NCBI GenBank assembly: GCA_947627325.1
Contig: CANQVO010000001.1
Coordinates: 213,767-277,766, forward strand
Reading direction: 5' to 3'
DNA: 64,000 bases
Source of the DNA: an uncultured Oscillospiraceae bacterium
GTDB lineage: Bacteria > Bacillota > Clostridia > Oscillospirales > Oscillospiraceae
Shown here: positions 53,073 to 60,568 of the stretch, piece after piece
How positions within the stretch are numbered: the first letter of the stretch is position 1
How the letters are laid out: every line of letters starts with the position of its first letter
Program-made: the position numbers and the translations under genes
The notes under the pieces: model-generated
What the model was told of the DNA's origin: nothing
What the model saw: the letters and a program-made list of their open reading frames with translations, nothing else
Database searches by the model: none

Positions 53073-53801
53073 CTATTCCTCCTCCCGGGGGAGGACGCCC
53101 CACTCGGGGAGGGGGAGGCGCTGCATGGCGGAGAAGGCGTACTCCTTGAGCTTCGGGTATCGCTGGGAGAGGGCCTGGATGAGCTCCTTGGTCTCCTGGC
53201 GCTTGGTGGCCCCGTCGGCGGGGCAGGGGTTTTTTACCACCGGCAGGTGGTTGCGCGCCACGGCGGAGCGGGTCTGCCCCTCGGTGGAGTAGAGCAGGGG
53301 GCGGATCTGGGTGATCCCCGTGCGGTCCAGGTAGGTCACCGGCTGGAAGCAGCTGAGCCGCCCCTCGTAAAAGAGGCTCATAAAAAAGGTCTCCACCGCG
53401 TCCTCCCGGTGGTGGCCCAGGGCGACTTTGGTGAGCCCCCGCTGGGCCATGGCCTCGTGGAGCGCCCCACGGCGCATCTTGGCGCACAGGGAGCAGGGGT
53501 TCTTCTCCCGGCGGTGGTCAAAGATGATCTCGAAGATGTGGGTGGTGACCAGGTGGAAGGGCACCTCCAGCCCCCGGCACAGGTCCGCCAGGGGGGTAAA
53601 GTCCGTCTCCCCCCCGGTCATGTCCACCGTGATGGCCTCCAGGGTGAAGGGCTGTGGGTAGAACTCCCGGAGCTTCGCCAGGGCGCACAGGGTCACCACC
53701 GAGTCCTTTCCCCCCGACAGCCCCACCGCGATGCGGTCCCCGGCCTGGATCATCCGATAGTCCTCCACGCACCGCCGCATTTGAGATACGATCTGTTTCA
53801 C
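53073..53801 (-). CDS. TtcA-like tRNA 2-thiolation PP-loop ATPase
   Basis: 242 aa from GTG 53801 (SD GGGGAGGGG, 6 nt). PP-loop SGGKDS (29-34) after AVGL. A CxxC pair in NPCSLCAKMRRG and a later Cys in VKNPCPADG fit the ligands of the iron-sulfur cluster in TtcA-type enzymes, and ALGHHREDAVETFF is the family motif. It should thiolate a tRNA cytidine (position 32) or a related base. Confidence 0.88.
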   Translation of the reverse strand: MKQIVSQMRRCVEDYRMIQAGDRIAVGLSGGKDSVVTLCALAKLREFYPQPFTLEAITVDMTGGETDFTPLADLCRGLEVPFHLVTTHIFEIIFDHRREKNPCSLCAKMRRGALHEAMAQRGLTKVALGHHREDAVETFFMSLFYEGRLSCFQPVTYLDRTGITQIRPLLYSTEGQTRSAVARNHLPVVKNPCPADGATKRQETKELIQALSQRYPKLKEYAFSAMQRLPLPEWGVLPREEE

Positions 53802-53918
53802 CGCCGTCCCCTCCCCGGAAAAATGTAAAATCGAAAGTGAGCAAACAGGAGCACAAACGAGGATAAAGCTAAAAATCGAAGATTTTGACTTCCCCGGCAA
53901 AAAATTTCCAAAAATCCG

Positions 53919-53947
53919 TTGACAGCCGGGGCCGAAAGCATTATAAT
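53919..53947 (+). promoter_or_regulatory. Consensus promoter of the rplM-rpsI operon
   Basis: Perfect TTGACA (53919-53924), 17-bp spacer, perfect TATAAT (53942-53947), as expected for a ribosomal protein operon. Confidence 0.93.
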
Positions 53948-53954
53948 ACAACAC

Positions 53955-54023
53955 GCTCGACTTTGTAAAGTCAACTTTATCCGCGGTTTTGCGGACAATT
54001 TTAACGGAAAGTGAGAGATCATA
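53955..54023 (+). promoter_or_regulatory. rplM leader with two small hairpins (L13 leader-like)
   Basis: Between the promoter and rplM are two hairpins: GACTTTGTAAAGTC (53959-53972) and TCCGC-N6-GCGGA (53980-53995). Firmicute rplM genes often have an L13-type autoregulatory leader with two hairpins; these fit in position but I cannot test the consensus. Confidence 0.45.
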
Positions 54024-54455
54024 ATGTCCACCTTTATGGCCAACAAGGGCAACATTGTCCGCAAGTGGTATGTGATCGACGCCGCCGGCAAGCCTCTGGG
54101 CAAGACCGCGGTCATCGCCGCCGACCTCCTGCGGGGCAAGCGTAAACCCGAGTACACCCCCCACGCCGACTGCGGCGACTTCGTCATCGTCATCAACGCC
54201 GACAAGGCGGTGCTGACCGGCAAGAAGCTGGAGCAGAAGTTCTACCGCACCCACTCCGGCTACCCCGGCGGCCTCCACGAGACGAAATACCGCCTGCTGA
54301 TGCAGGATAAGCCGGAGCTGGCTGTGAAGCTGGCCGTGCGCGGCATGATGCCCCGCAACACCGTCACCAAGGACTCGCTGACCCGGCTGAAGATCTATCG
54401 CGGCGCCGAGCATCCCCACGCCGCCCAGAAGCCCGAGCTCTACACCGAGGCGTAA
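54024..54455 (+). CDS. rplM: 50S ribosomal protein L13
   Basis: 143 aa. [18 protein letters not shown] and [31 protein letters not shown] are L13 signatures. It is the first gene of the rplM-rpsI pair with a 14-bp gap. Confidence 0.98.
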   Translation: MSTFMANKGNIVRKWYVIDAAGKPLGKTAVIAADLLRGKRKPEYTPHADCGDFVIVINADKAVLTGKKLEQKFYRTHSGYPGGLHETKYRLLMQDKPELAVKLAVRGMMPRNTVTKDSLTRLKIYRGAEHPHAAQKPELYTEA

Positions 54456-54469
54456 GGAGGATAAGGAAG

Positions 54470-54874
54470 ATGTATAAGAGTAAGAAGCCCTATCACTACG
54501 GCACCGGCCGCCGGAAGTCCTCCGTGGCCCGGGTCCACCTCTTCCCCAACGGCACCGGCGCCATCACCATCAACGGTCGGGACATTGAGGACTACTTCGG
54601 TCTGGAGACCCTGAAGCTCATCGTCCGCCAGCCCCTGGTCACCACCTCCACCATTGGCAAGGTGGACATCGAGGCCACCGTCTCCGGCGGCGGCGTCACC
54701 GGCCAGGCCGGTGCCATCCGCCACGGCATCGCCCGGGCCCTCCTGCTGATGAACGAGGAGTTCCGCCCCGCCCTGAAGGCCGCCGGCTTCCTCACCCGCG
54801 ACCCTCGCATGAAAGAGCGCAAAAAATATGGCCTCCACGCCGCGCGGCGCGCGCCCCAGTTCTCCAAGCGTTGA
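54470..54874 (+). CDS. rpsI: 30S ribosomal protein S9
   Basis: 134 aa. [19 protein letters not shown] at the start and the basic C-terminus ending APQFSKR with [21 protein letters not shown] before it are S9 features. The SD AAGGAGGATAAGG lies in the gap from rplM. Confidence 0.98.
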   Translation: MYKSKKPYHYGTGRRKSSVARVHLFPNGTGAITINGRDIEDYFGLETLKLIVRQPLVTTSTIGKVDIEATVSGGGVTGQAGAIRHGIARALLLMNEEFRPALKAAGFLTRDPRMKERKKYGLHAARRAPQFSKR

Positions 54875-54888
54875 GTTTACACCCATAC

Positions 54889-54918
54889 AAAATGGCCGCC
54901 CATCTGGGCGGCCATTTT
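54889..54918. terminator. Terminator between rpsI and sigK
   Basis: 13-bp stem AAAATGGCCGCCC / GGGCGGCCATTTT with loop ATCT, then T. It can serve both convergent genes. Confidence 0.93.
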
Positions 54919-55623
54919 TTATCGCTCCGGGTCCCGGTCGTCGTCCAGGTCCTGCCGCAACTTTTCCAGGGCCTTTTTCTCGATGCGGCTGACGTAGCTG
55001 CGGCTGATGGCGCACCGGGCGGCGATCTCCCGCTGGGTCAGGGGGGCCTTGCCGTCCAGGCCGTAGCGCAGGGTGATGACCAGGGCCTCCCGCTCGTTCA
55101 GGCACCGCCCCACGGCGGCGCGGACCTTTTTGCACGACTCCTTTAGGTCCAGGTCCTCCAGCATGGTGTCGTCCACCCGGATCACGTCCATGAGGGAGAG
55201 GTTGTTGCTCTCGGCGTCGTTGTCCAGCGTGTCGGACAAGGACACCTCCCCCTGGAGCTTGCGCCGGGAGCGGAAGTACATCAGGATCTCGTTTTCGATG
55301 CACCGGCTGGCGTAGGTGGCCAGCTTGATGTTCTTGTCGCTTTTGAAGGTGCTCACCGCCTTGATGAGCCCAATGGTGCCGATGGAGATCAGGTCGTCCT
55401 GGTCGGCGGACTGGGTGTAGTACTTCTTCACGATGTGGGCCACCAGGCGGAGGTTGTGCTCCACCAGGATGTTCCGGGCCTCCAAGTCCCCCTGCTGGGC
55501 CAGGGCCAGGTATTTGCGCTCCTCTTCCCCCTTCAGGGGCTTCGGGAAGGAGCCGGTGTTTCCCGACAGCCGCAGGGTGAGAAAGAGTCCGTTGAGCATC
55601 AACACGATCCAGGCCGACAGCAT
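54919..55623 (-). CDS. sigK: RNA polymerase sporulation sigma factor SigK
   Basis: 234 aa from ATG 55623 (SD GGAGGTG). Hydrophobic pro-sequence at 1-20, FPKPL box, LRLVAHIVKKYY and DDLISIGTIGLIKAVSTF in region 2, and region 4 LTQREIAARCAISRSYVSRIEKKAL. The FPKPL plus HNLRLVAHIVKKYY combination marks SigK rather than SigE. It directs late mother-cell transcription (coat and cortex). The gene is continuous; no skin-like element interrupts it. Confidence 0.93.
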   Translation of the reverse strand: MLSAWIVLMLNGLFLTLRLSGNTGSFPKPLKGEEERKYLALAQQGDLEARNILVEHNLRLVAHIVKKYYTQSADQDDLISIGTIGLIKAVSTFKSDKNIKLATYASRCIENEILMYFRSRRKLQGEVSLSDTLDNDAESNNLSLMDVIRVDDTMLEDLDLKESCKKVRAAVGRCLNEREALVITLRYGLDGKAPLTQREIAARCAISRSYVSRIEKKALEKLRQDLDDDRDPER

Positions 55624-55752
55624 ACCGCCCACCTCCGACCATTACCCTATGCGCCCCCAGGTCGTCCCTATGCGGAAAAACGCCCCCGCCCGCCGGGGAG
55701 CGGCGGACTGGCGACCGATCCGCGGCGGCGGGTCGGCGTATCGCGCGGTCAA

Positions 55753-56484
55753 TTAGGTTACATCCCTCCTCGCCGCCGTGACAGCTCCGATCGCGGTGAA
55801 AACCGCAAGATACACGACGCACACAACAGCGAACCGCGCGTAGCCGCCGCTTTCGGCGATCTTCTGCGGCGCGTTCGAGTTCATGCCGTAGGCCATCAGC
55901 GAGTAGGGCCATATGTGGCCCATATTTTTCGCGAGAAAGCCCAGCCCGGAAAGCCCGCCCGCGAAGGATATCCCTATCGGCAGGGCGAAACTTTTTATGT
56001 TCATGGAGATCAAGATCTGTATCGCTACCGTGACCATTCCTCCGAGCGTGCCGAACACGCACCACCGCGCGATCGTGAGCCACGGCGGATCCGCGAGCCC
56101 CGCCAGATATCCCGAGATCACGAACAGCGCGCATATCCATATCATGCTGAAAAACAGCATCATCGCGGCAGTCAGAAGTTTTGCCAAGAATACCGACGCG
56201 CGTCCCACGGGCATGGTGAAAACCTTGTTCCAATTATGGTTCGCGTTTTCCAGCCGCATGATATACGCGCAGTAAATGCCGAGCATGATCGGCAGAAAGA
56301 AGTAGTCGGTAAACAGCGTGTGCTGTGTCCAGAGGCTCAGCCACTCGCGCGTTAAAACCTCCTTCTGGTACAGGTAATTCGCCGTTCCAAAAACCGCCGG
56401 AATGATCGGCATCAGCAAAAACGCGAGCCACACCGGCGAGCGTTCGAGCTTCATCCTCTCCGCCTTCCATAATTTCAGCAACAC
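55753..56484 (-). CDS. ABC-2-type permease of a lantibiotic-immunity-like exporter (third gene)
   Basis: 243 aa, six TM helices. Start LLKLWKAERMKLERSPVWLAFLLMPIIPAVFG is typical of MutG/EpiG-like immunity permeases. It forms an exporter with the permease and ATPase encoded just upstream. GC is lower than in flanking genes and codon choice differs (many TCG, CGC, GAT), which suggests transfer. Confidence 0.85.
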   Translation of the reverse strand: MLLKLWKAERMKLERSPVWLAFLLMPIIPAVFGTANYLYQKEVLTREWLSLWTQHTLFTDYFFLPIMLGIYCAYIMRLENANHNWNKVFTMPVGRASVFLAKLLTAAMMLFFSMIWICALFVISGYLAGLADPPWLTIARWCVFGTLGGMVTVAIQILISMNIKSFALPIGISFAGGLSGLGFLAKNMGHIWPYSLMAYGMNSNAPQKIAESGGYARFAVVCVVYLAVFTAIGAVTAARRDVT

Positions 56485-56487
56485 ACG

Positions 56488-57249
56488 TTACATCTCCTTT
56501 CTCTTGAACATTTCCCGCCCGATCACATACAGAGCGGCGCATATAAAAAGCAGTACAACAAAGAAACTCCAATCCACTCCCACGACCTCAAAATGCGCGT
56601 ATTGGTAACGGTTTTCCTTCGACCAGTCAAACAGGCCCACAAACATCAGCACGGCGTAATAGCCCCAAAGGAGCGTTCTCCTCAGCCACAAGAGCTGTGG
56701 CAGGAACATGGAAAAGGTCCCGAGAAACGCGCCTATCACGCCGGAAAAGAATGTGACCGCCTGATTTTTGAAGCAGAGCGACAGCGTGTGCTGAAAGATG
56801 TACACCGCGGCCGTCGGCGCGGCGGTGAACAGCAGATAGAAAAGATACAGCTTTATCGGCACATCGCCCTCAAAGCCCGCGATATAGCCGAACGCGATCG
56901 TCGCTCCCCAACTCAACACCACGCAGAACAGCATGATCGCAAGTCCGTATAAGAGCTTCGCGTCGTAGATCTGCCCGCGCCTTTTTGTGACCGCAAGTTG
57001 CTTCAGCATGGCGCCTTTATGCTCGATATCGCACAGTCGGGACGACACGATGATCGAGAGCAGCGGCATGAAGATGGAGTTGATCAGGGGCAGCTCGTAT
57101 AAATTCGCCATCCAGCCGAGCCGCAGTAGATCTCCGCTATGGTGCCTCGGATAGATCCATACCAGCATCGCCGCCGTTACCGCGAGCGCGGTCACGACCA
57201 CATAGCGTCGGCGCGTTTTCATAAACTCGCATTTTAACAGCTTGATCAT
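56488..57249 (-). CDS. ABC-2-type permease of a lantibiotic-immunity-like exporter (second gene)
   Basis: 253 aa with six TM helices; N-terminus MIKLLKCEFMKTRRRYVVVTALAVTAAM is like MutE/EpiE-type permeases. The ATG overlaps the stop of the ATPase gene (ATGA), and the next permease starts 3 bp after this one stops. The likely role is to expel an antimicrobial peptide from the membrane. Confidence 0.85.
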   Translation of the reverse strand: MIKLLKCEFMKTRRRYVVVTALAVTAAMLVWIYPRHHSGDLLRLGWMANLYELPLINSIFMPLLSIIVSSRLCDIEHKGAMLKQLAVTKRRGQIYDAKLLYGLAIMLFCVVLSWGATIAFGYIAGFEGDVPIKLYLFYLLFTAAPTAAVYIFQHTLSLCFKNQAVTFFSGVIGAFLGTFSMFLPQLLWLRRTLLWGYYAVLMFVGLFDWSKENRYQYAHFEVVGVDWSFFVVLLFICAALYVIGREMFKRKEM

Positions 57250-57977
57250 AAACTCCGCTCCCTTCCCGTGAGGTCAAGGAATATCTCCTCAAGGGATTTT
57301 GATCGGTCGATGCTGTGCAGATCGTCCAGCGTGCCCTGATACTTCATTTGGCCGTTCGCGATGATCCCCACGTCCTCCGCCATTTGGTCTATCTCCGAGA
57401 GCAAATGGCTTGACACGATCACCGTCATGCCGTACTGCCGCGGCAGGGATCTGATAAGCTCGCGCATCTCCTGTATGCCCGACGGATCAAGCCCGTTTGT
57501 GGGCTCGTCGAGTATCAAGAGCTTCGGAAAGGATAAGAGCGCGCCCGCAAGCCCGAGCCGCTGTTTCATGCCCAACGAGTACGCCGCCGCTTTCTTGCCG
57601 CCCTGACCGTCGAGCCGGACGATTTGCAGTACCTTGTGGATATTCTCTTTCGGTACGTCAAGAAGTGTTTGCAAAATACGCAGATTTTCCTCGCCTGTGA
57701 GATGTCCGTAAAACGACGGCGACTCGATGAGCGAGCCGATATCGCGCAGGATCTTAACGCGGTTTTTCCCGTCCATGCGCTGTCCCATTATTTCAATTTC
57801 GCCCTCCGTCGGTCGAATCAGGCTCAGGAGCATTTTGAGCGTAGTCGTTTTCCCCGCACCGTTCGGGCCGAGAAACCCGTATACGCGCCCCTCGTTCACG
57901 CGCAGATCCAGGCCGCTGACCGCCGCCGCGCCCTTGTAGCGCTTTGTGAGGTTCGTCGTTCTGACCATTTCGTTCAT
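57246..57977 (-). CDS. ABC transporter ATPase of a lantibiotic-immunity-like exporter
   Basis: 243 aa from ATG 57977 (SD AGAAAGGGGAT). Walker A GPNGAGKT (37-44), signature YSLGMKQRLGLAGALL, Walker B LLILDEPTNGLDPSG and switch His in VSSHLLSEID. The LGMKQRL form of the signature is that of the bacitracin/lantibiotic group. First gene of a three-gene cassette; the remnant of a response regulator lies 150 bp upstream on the other strand. Confidence 0.92.
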   Translation of the reverse strand: MNEMVRTTNLTKRYKGAAAVSGLDLRVNEGRVYGFLGPNGAGKTTTLKMLLSLIRPTEGEIEIMGQRMDGKNRVKILRDIGSLIESPSFYGHLTGEENLRILQTLLDVPKENIHKVLQIVRLDGQGGKKAAAYSLGMKQRLGLAGALLSFPKLLILDEPTNGLDPSGIQEMRELIRSLPRQYGMTVIVSSHLLSEIDQMAEDVGIIANGQMKYQGTLDDLHSIDRSKSLEEIFLDLTGRERSL

Positions 57978-58124
57978 AGTAGATCCCCTTTCTGTTTTGG
58001 AATGATCGAATGCTACCACACACTCCTTTCGTTAAAATAAATGAAACCTTATATGAACCTTAAATATTTATAAATTCTGCTTAAAGAATATTTTTTGTAT
58101 CATATCGGTGATAAACATGAACGA

Positions 58125-58175
58125 ATGAAAAAGCAAAAAATCTTGATCGTCGGCGGCGAAACGGAGCTGTCATAA
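58125..58175 (+). pseudogene. 17-codon remnant of a two-component response regulator
   Basis: Reading from ATG 58125 gives MKKQKILIVGGETELS and a stop. The normal start of OmpR-type receivers is of the form KKILIVDDExEL, so this is the first strand of a receiver domain with the two acidic Asp residues changed to Gly-Gly and the rest missing. Lantibiotic-immunity ABC genes are usually driven by such a regulator. The peptide is too short to prove common descent. Confidence 0.5.
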
Positions 58176-58257
58176 ATTTCATACAGCAACGGATCATACA
58201 ACATCTACACCCACCGTGCCCAAATGCCCCCTTGGCGGCCAGCGTCGCCCGGGGCGG

Positions 58258-58294
58258 AAAAAACAGCAGCCACCTTTTGGTGACTGCTGTTTTT
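58258..58294 (-). terminator. Terminator of the zinc-ribbon membrane protein gene
   Basis: Stem AAAACAGCAGCCACC / GGTGACTGCTGTTTT with one mismatch and loop TTTT, T-runs on both sides. It lies 30 bp after the stop. Confidence 0.85.
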
Positions 58295-58323
58295 GGGTGG
58301 GCAAAGGGTCGGCCCTTCCGCCT

Positions 58324-59091
58324 TTAGGGGGAATATGCCCCGTATGTGGCCTCGTACCACGCGTCCAAATCATAGATCGTGCCGCCGTGGAATGGGGTGA
58401 AGGCCAGATACCCGTCTATCTTTCGCACGTAGATCAGTCCCAAATGCTCCCGCGGCGCCGCCCACAGTTCAAAGGAGTAATGCGCCTGGGCCACCTCCTC
58501 CGGGATGGACGATCCGTCCCGCGGGGCAGACCCGGACATGGGGCCGATGGGGTGCGCCGCCAGCCAATCGTCCACGATGATCCCATTCAGGGTCATCGCG
58601 CAGGGGTAGAGCCTCTGCTCCTCCGCATCGGCGCTCAGCCCCGTCATTTCCAGGACGACGGACACCGGGTGATCGCCGCCCGTCACGTTGCCGGAGTAGG
58701 TCAGGTACGCCACGCTTCCCTCCTGCTTAAGGGAGATCTTCTCCCCGGCGATGAGCCAGTCCAGGACATCGCCATATGTGGCGTCGTAGCCGTACTCCGT
58801 CATGGGGGCGACGCCCTCGGCCAGGTCGAACAGCGTGGGGGTATCCTGGCTGTTGTCGTCCGAGATCGCCCCGCCGACCAGCACGACGGCCACCACCGTG
58901 ACGATGCCGATCGCGACCTTTTTGGCCTTCTTCTTTTTCGGCTTCTTTTCCTTGGGAGCCGCCGCTTTGCCGCTGTCGGCGGGCTGGGGCGTCCCGGTGC
59001 TGGGGGCTGTTTCCCGCGTCAGCTTCTCGCCGCACTGGGTGCAGAAGTCCGCGTCGTCCGGCAGTTTGTTCCCGCATTTTGGAAAAAACAT
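58324..59091 (-). CDS. Zinc-ribbon membrane protein, first zinc ligand missing
   Basis: 255 aa from ATG 59091 (SD CAGGAGGGAT). It begins MFFPKCGNKLPDDADFCTQCGEKL: the common version is FCPKCG...CxxCG, but the first Cys is Phe here, leaving three Cys. A Lys-rich segment and a TM helix (about 79-98, VAIGIVTVVAVVLVGGAI) follow. The external 150 residues (YDATYGDVLDWLIAGEKISLKQEGSVAYLTYSG within) are of an unknown family. Proteins of this structure are common and poorly understood in Clostridia. Confidence 0.75.
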   Translation of the reverse strand: MFFPKCGNKLPDDADFCTQCGEKLTRETAPSTGTPQPADSGKAAAPKEKKPKKKKAKKVAIGIVTVVAVVLVGGAISDDNSQDTPTLFDLAEGVAPMTEYGYDATYGDVLDWLIAGEKISLKQEGSVAYLTYSGNVTGGDHPVSVVLEMTGLSADAEEQRLYPCAMTLNGIIVDDWLAAHPIGPMSGSAPRDGSSIPEEVAQAHYSFELWAAPREHLGLIYVRKIDGYLAFTPFHGGTIYDLDAWYEATYGAYSP

Positions 59092-59119
59092 GACCGATCC
59101 CTCCTGTTTGATCTGTCTC

Positions 59120-59592
59120 ATAAATTGCTGGCAATAAGGCGCACAGCACAAGGTCGCTTTGTTCTCTCCCGTTTATTTCCAGCCGGTCTACCACAAAGTT
59201 TTCACCTGTGATCTCGAAAACGACCTTCGCGTCCCTGCGTTCCTCCTTTGTGCCGGTGAAGATCGAGAGAAGGAGGCCTGCCACAAGGGCCACGGCAACG
59301 AGAGGGGCTCAGATTTTTCCAGCAATACGAACAGAGCGATCACGCCGACCGCCGCGATCAGGACCTTCTTGGGCTTTGAGCTTTTGTCCCACAATTTTCT
59401 AAAACGAGAAGGCTCCGGCTTATCAGAGCCTGTCCCCGCCGCGGTCGGTTCCGCAACGGCTTCCGGGGCAGCTTCACTGGTCACGATCGCCGCGGCTCCG
59501 CACTTCGGGCAAAAAAGCATCCCCTCGTTGACTTGCGTTCCACACTTGCGGCACAGACAAACGGGCTCCGCCAGATCCGCATCGAAGATATA
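59120..59592 (-). pseudogene. Broken zinc-ribbon membrane protein gene (frameshift)
   Basis: One frame gives a full zinc ribbon (CRKCGTQVNEGMLFCPKCG), a linker, and a TM helix KKVLIAAVGVIALFVLLEK, then becomes low-quality. Another frame takes over near 59300 with LVAVALVAGLLLSIFTGTKEERRDAKVVFEITGENFVVDRLEI, which is protein-like. No good start codon with an SD precedes the zinc ribbon. It looks like a decayed relative of the neighbouring 58324-59091 gene. Ends are approximate. Confidence 0.55.
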
Positions 59593-59682
59593 TCACAAAT
59601 ACCCCTCTGCATTAACACAAAACCCCTCCTAGATATTTCTTGTCCCCGGCTCACATTCGATACAATAAGTGTGGGTGATATT

Positions 59683-60027
59683 ATGGACAACATGAATGAC
59701 AAGCGCCTTGGGGAACGGATACGGGAAGAGCGTCTGCACCTTCGCCTGACGCAGGCGCAGCTGGCGGAGGACGTGGACATCTCCGACACCTACATAGGCG
59801 CCATCGAGCGGGGCGAGCGGGGACTCTCCCTGGACACGCTGGTCACGCTGGCCTCCCGGCTGGGGGTTACGGTGGACTACCTGCTGTCTGATGCCGTCCC
59901 CGGAACGGACGACAACATCACCGACCAGTTCCGCCAGCTCATGGACGGACAGCCCCTGGAGCGCAAGCGGATAGCCATCAACGTCCTCAGGACCATGTTC
60001 ACGCACTTCGGCCAGGACGAGAAGTAG
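59683..60027 (+). CDS. XRE-family transcriptional regulator
   Basis: 114 aa from ATG 59683 (weak SD GGTGAT; ATG 59692 possible). HTH at about 8-62 with LTQAQLAEDVDISDTYIGAIERGERGLSLDTLVTLASRLGVTVDYLL (span 21-67), a SinR/Cro pattern. The tail has a helix KRIAINVLRTMF. It is the last gene before the tRNA fragment and could be part of the mobile region or control the zinc-ribbon genes; neither is shown. Confidence 0.85.
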   Translation: MDNMNDKRLGERIREERLHLRLTQAQLAEDVDISDTYIGAIERGERGLSLDTLVTLASRLGVTVDYLLSDAVPGTDDNITDQFRQLMDGQPLERKRIAINVLRTMFTHFGQDEK

Positions 60028-60098
60028 CCCGCGCCCCCTCCCCGCACCCGCCCCCGCGCGCCCGGAGACAGCAGGCGGAGCTCGCCGCAAAAAGAGAA

Positions 60099-60131
60099 AA
60101 AGTCCTGAAACCCTTGCGGCTTCAGGACTTC
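60099..60131 (-). terminator. Terminator following the tRNA-Ala fragment
   Basis: 10-bp stem AAGTCCTGAA / TTCAGGACTT with an 11-nt loop and T-run (CTTTTTC) on the minus strand. It lies a few bases after the tRNA 3' end, as terminators do for real tRNA genes. Confidence 0.75.
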
Positions 60132-60134
60132 TCT

Positions 60135-60204
60135 TGGCGGAGATAAGCGGGATCGAACCGCCAACGCCTTGCGTTGGCGGGGGTGCTGACCTCTTGAATG
60201 CCAT
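60135..60204 (-). tRNA. 3' half of a tRNA-Ala(GGC) gene, attachment-site remnant
   Basis: On the minus strand it reads ATGGCATTCAAGAGGTCAGC (anticodon loop with GGC, 3' strand of the anticodon stem, variable loop) and later GGTTCGATCCCGCTTATCTC plus CGCCA (T-arm, acceptor, CCA-like end). Bacterial tRNA-Ala(GGC) has these two blocks adjoining; here about 23 bp with a perfect CCGCCAACGC-AAG-GCGTTGGCGG hairpin are inserted between them. No D-arm or 5' acceptor strand exists, so it is not a working tRNA. The segment from anticodon loop to 3' end is the usual attB core of tyrosine integrases, which makes this an att scar. Confidence 0.7.
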
Positions 60205-60461
60205 GGAGCCAGAGCGAAAAACACGGCGGCACGCAAAACCACAAAGTGCAGTATTTCCAACGCTTTGCGCCGGGCGACCCTCCCATCGAGTGCCGCCCTG
60301 TTTCGCTGTTTTTCAGGCTCATTCTGGTATGGATTCTGGTATGGTTTGGGCCGGAAGCGCCGACGAGAGGCAAAAACAGCAGAAATCTGTCCAAAATAAT
60401 TATAACATACAATTTTTTCGAGGACAAACAATCAATTTTGCTTAAATCGAGACGCATTTTT

Positions 60462-60496
60462 TGTCAAAAAATATGCCTCAATTTGAGGTATTATTT
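60462..60496. repeat. Hairpin element flanking the R-M operon, copy 1
   Basis: Begins TGTCAAAAAATATGCCT and continues AATTTGAGGTATTATTT after one base. It is 28/35 identical to 63836-63870 in the same orientation. Paired positions change together between the two copies (ATGCC/GGTAT here, GTGCC/GGCAC there), so the hairpin is probably kept as an RNA structure. Confidence 0.65.
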
Positions 60497-60527
60497 AATG
60501 GTCCCAATTGGCTTTTTCCAAAAGGTA

Positions 60528-60558
60528 ACGGCCTTACGCTTTATATGCGTAAGGCCGT
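60528..60558 (-). terminator. Terminator of the restriction-modification operon
   Basis: Perfect 12-bp stem ACGGCCTTACGC / GCGTAAGGCCGT with a 7-nt loop, 10 bp after the stop of the HNH nuclease gene. A short T-rich stretch (TACCTTTT) follows on the minus strand. Confidence 0.8.
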
Positions 60559-60568
60559 CATTCTCAAA

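Larger units (their letters stand above)
57978..58323. other. AT-rich spacer upstream of the ABC cassette
   Basis: Contains the 5' leader of the ABC operon, an AT-rich tract (58040-58120) likely to hold its promoter, the response-regulator remnant (58125-58175) and the terminator of the zinc-ribbon gene. I see no full gene. Confidence 0.6.
60205..60568. other. Spacer between the tRNA fragment and the R-M operon
   Basis: No reliable gene. A 12-bp tandem duplication (ATTCTGGTATGG twice, 60321-60344) lies near the middle. After about 60385 the sequence turns AT-rich and contains the hairpin element copy 1 (60462-60496) and the R-M terminator (60528-60558). Minus-strand open frames in 60122-60457 have no SD and no recognisable domain. 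Confidence 0.6.

Noticed and set aside
55624..55752. Small gene between sigK and the ABC cassette
   Set aside because: I found no frame with an SD; the stretch appears to be non-coding.
60122..60457. Integrase C-terminus read on the minus strand next to the tRNA fragment
   Set aside because: An open frame exists but shows no R-H-R-Y integrase motifs and has no SD.
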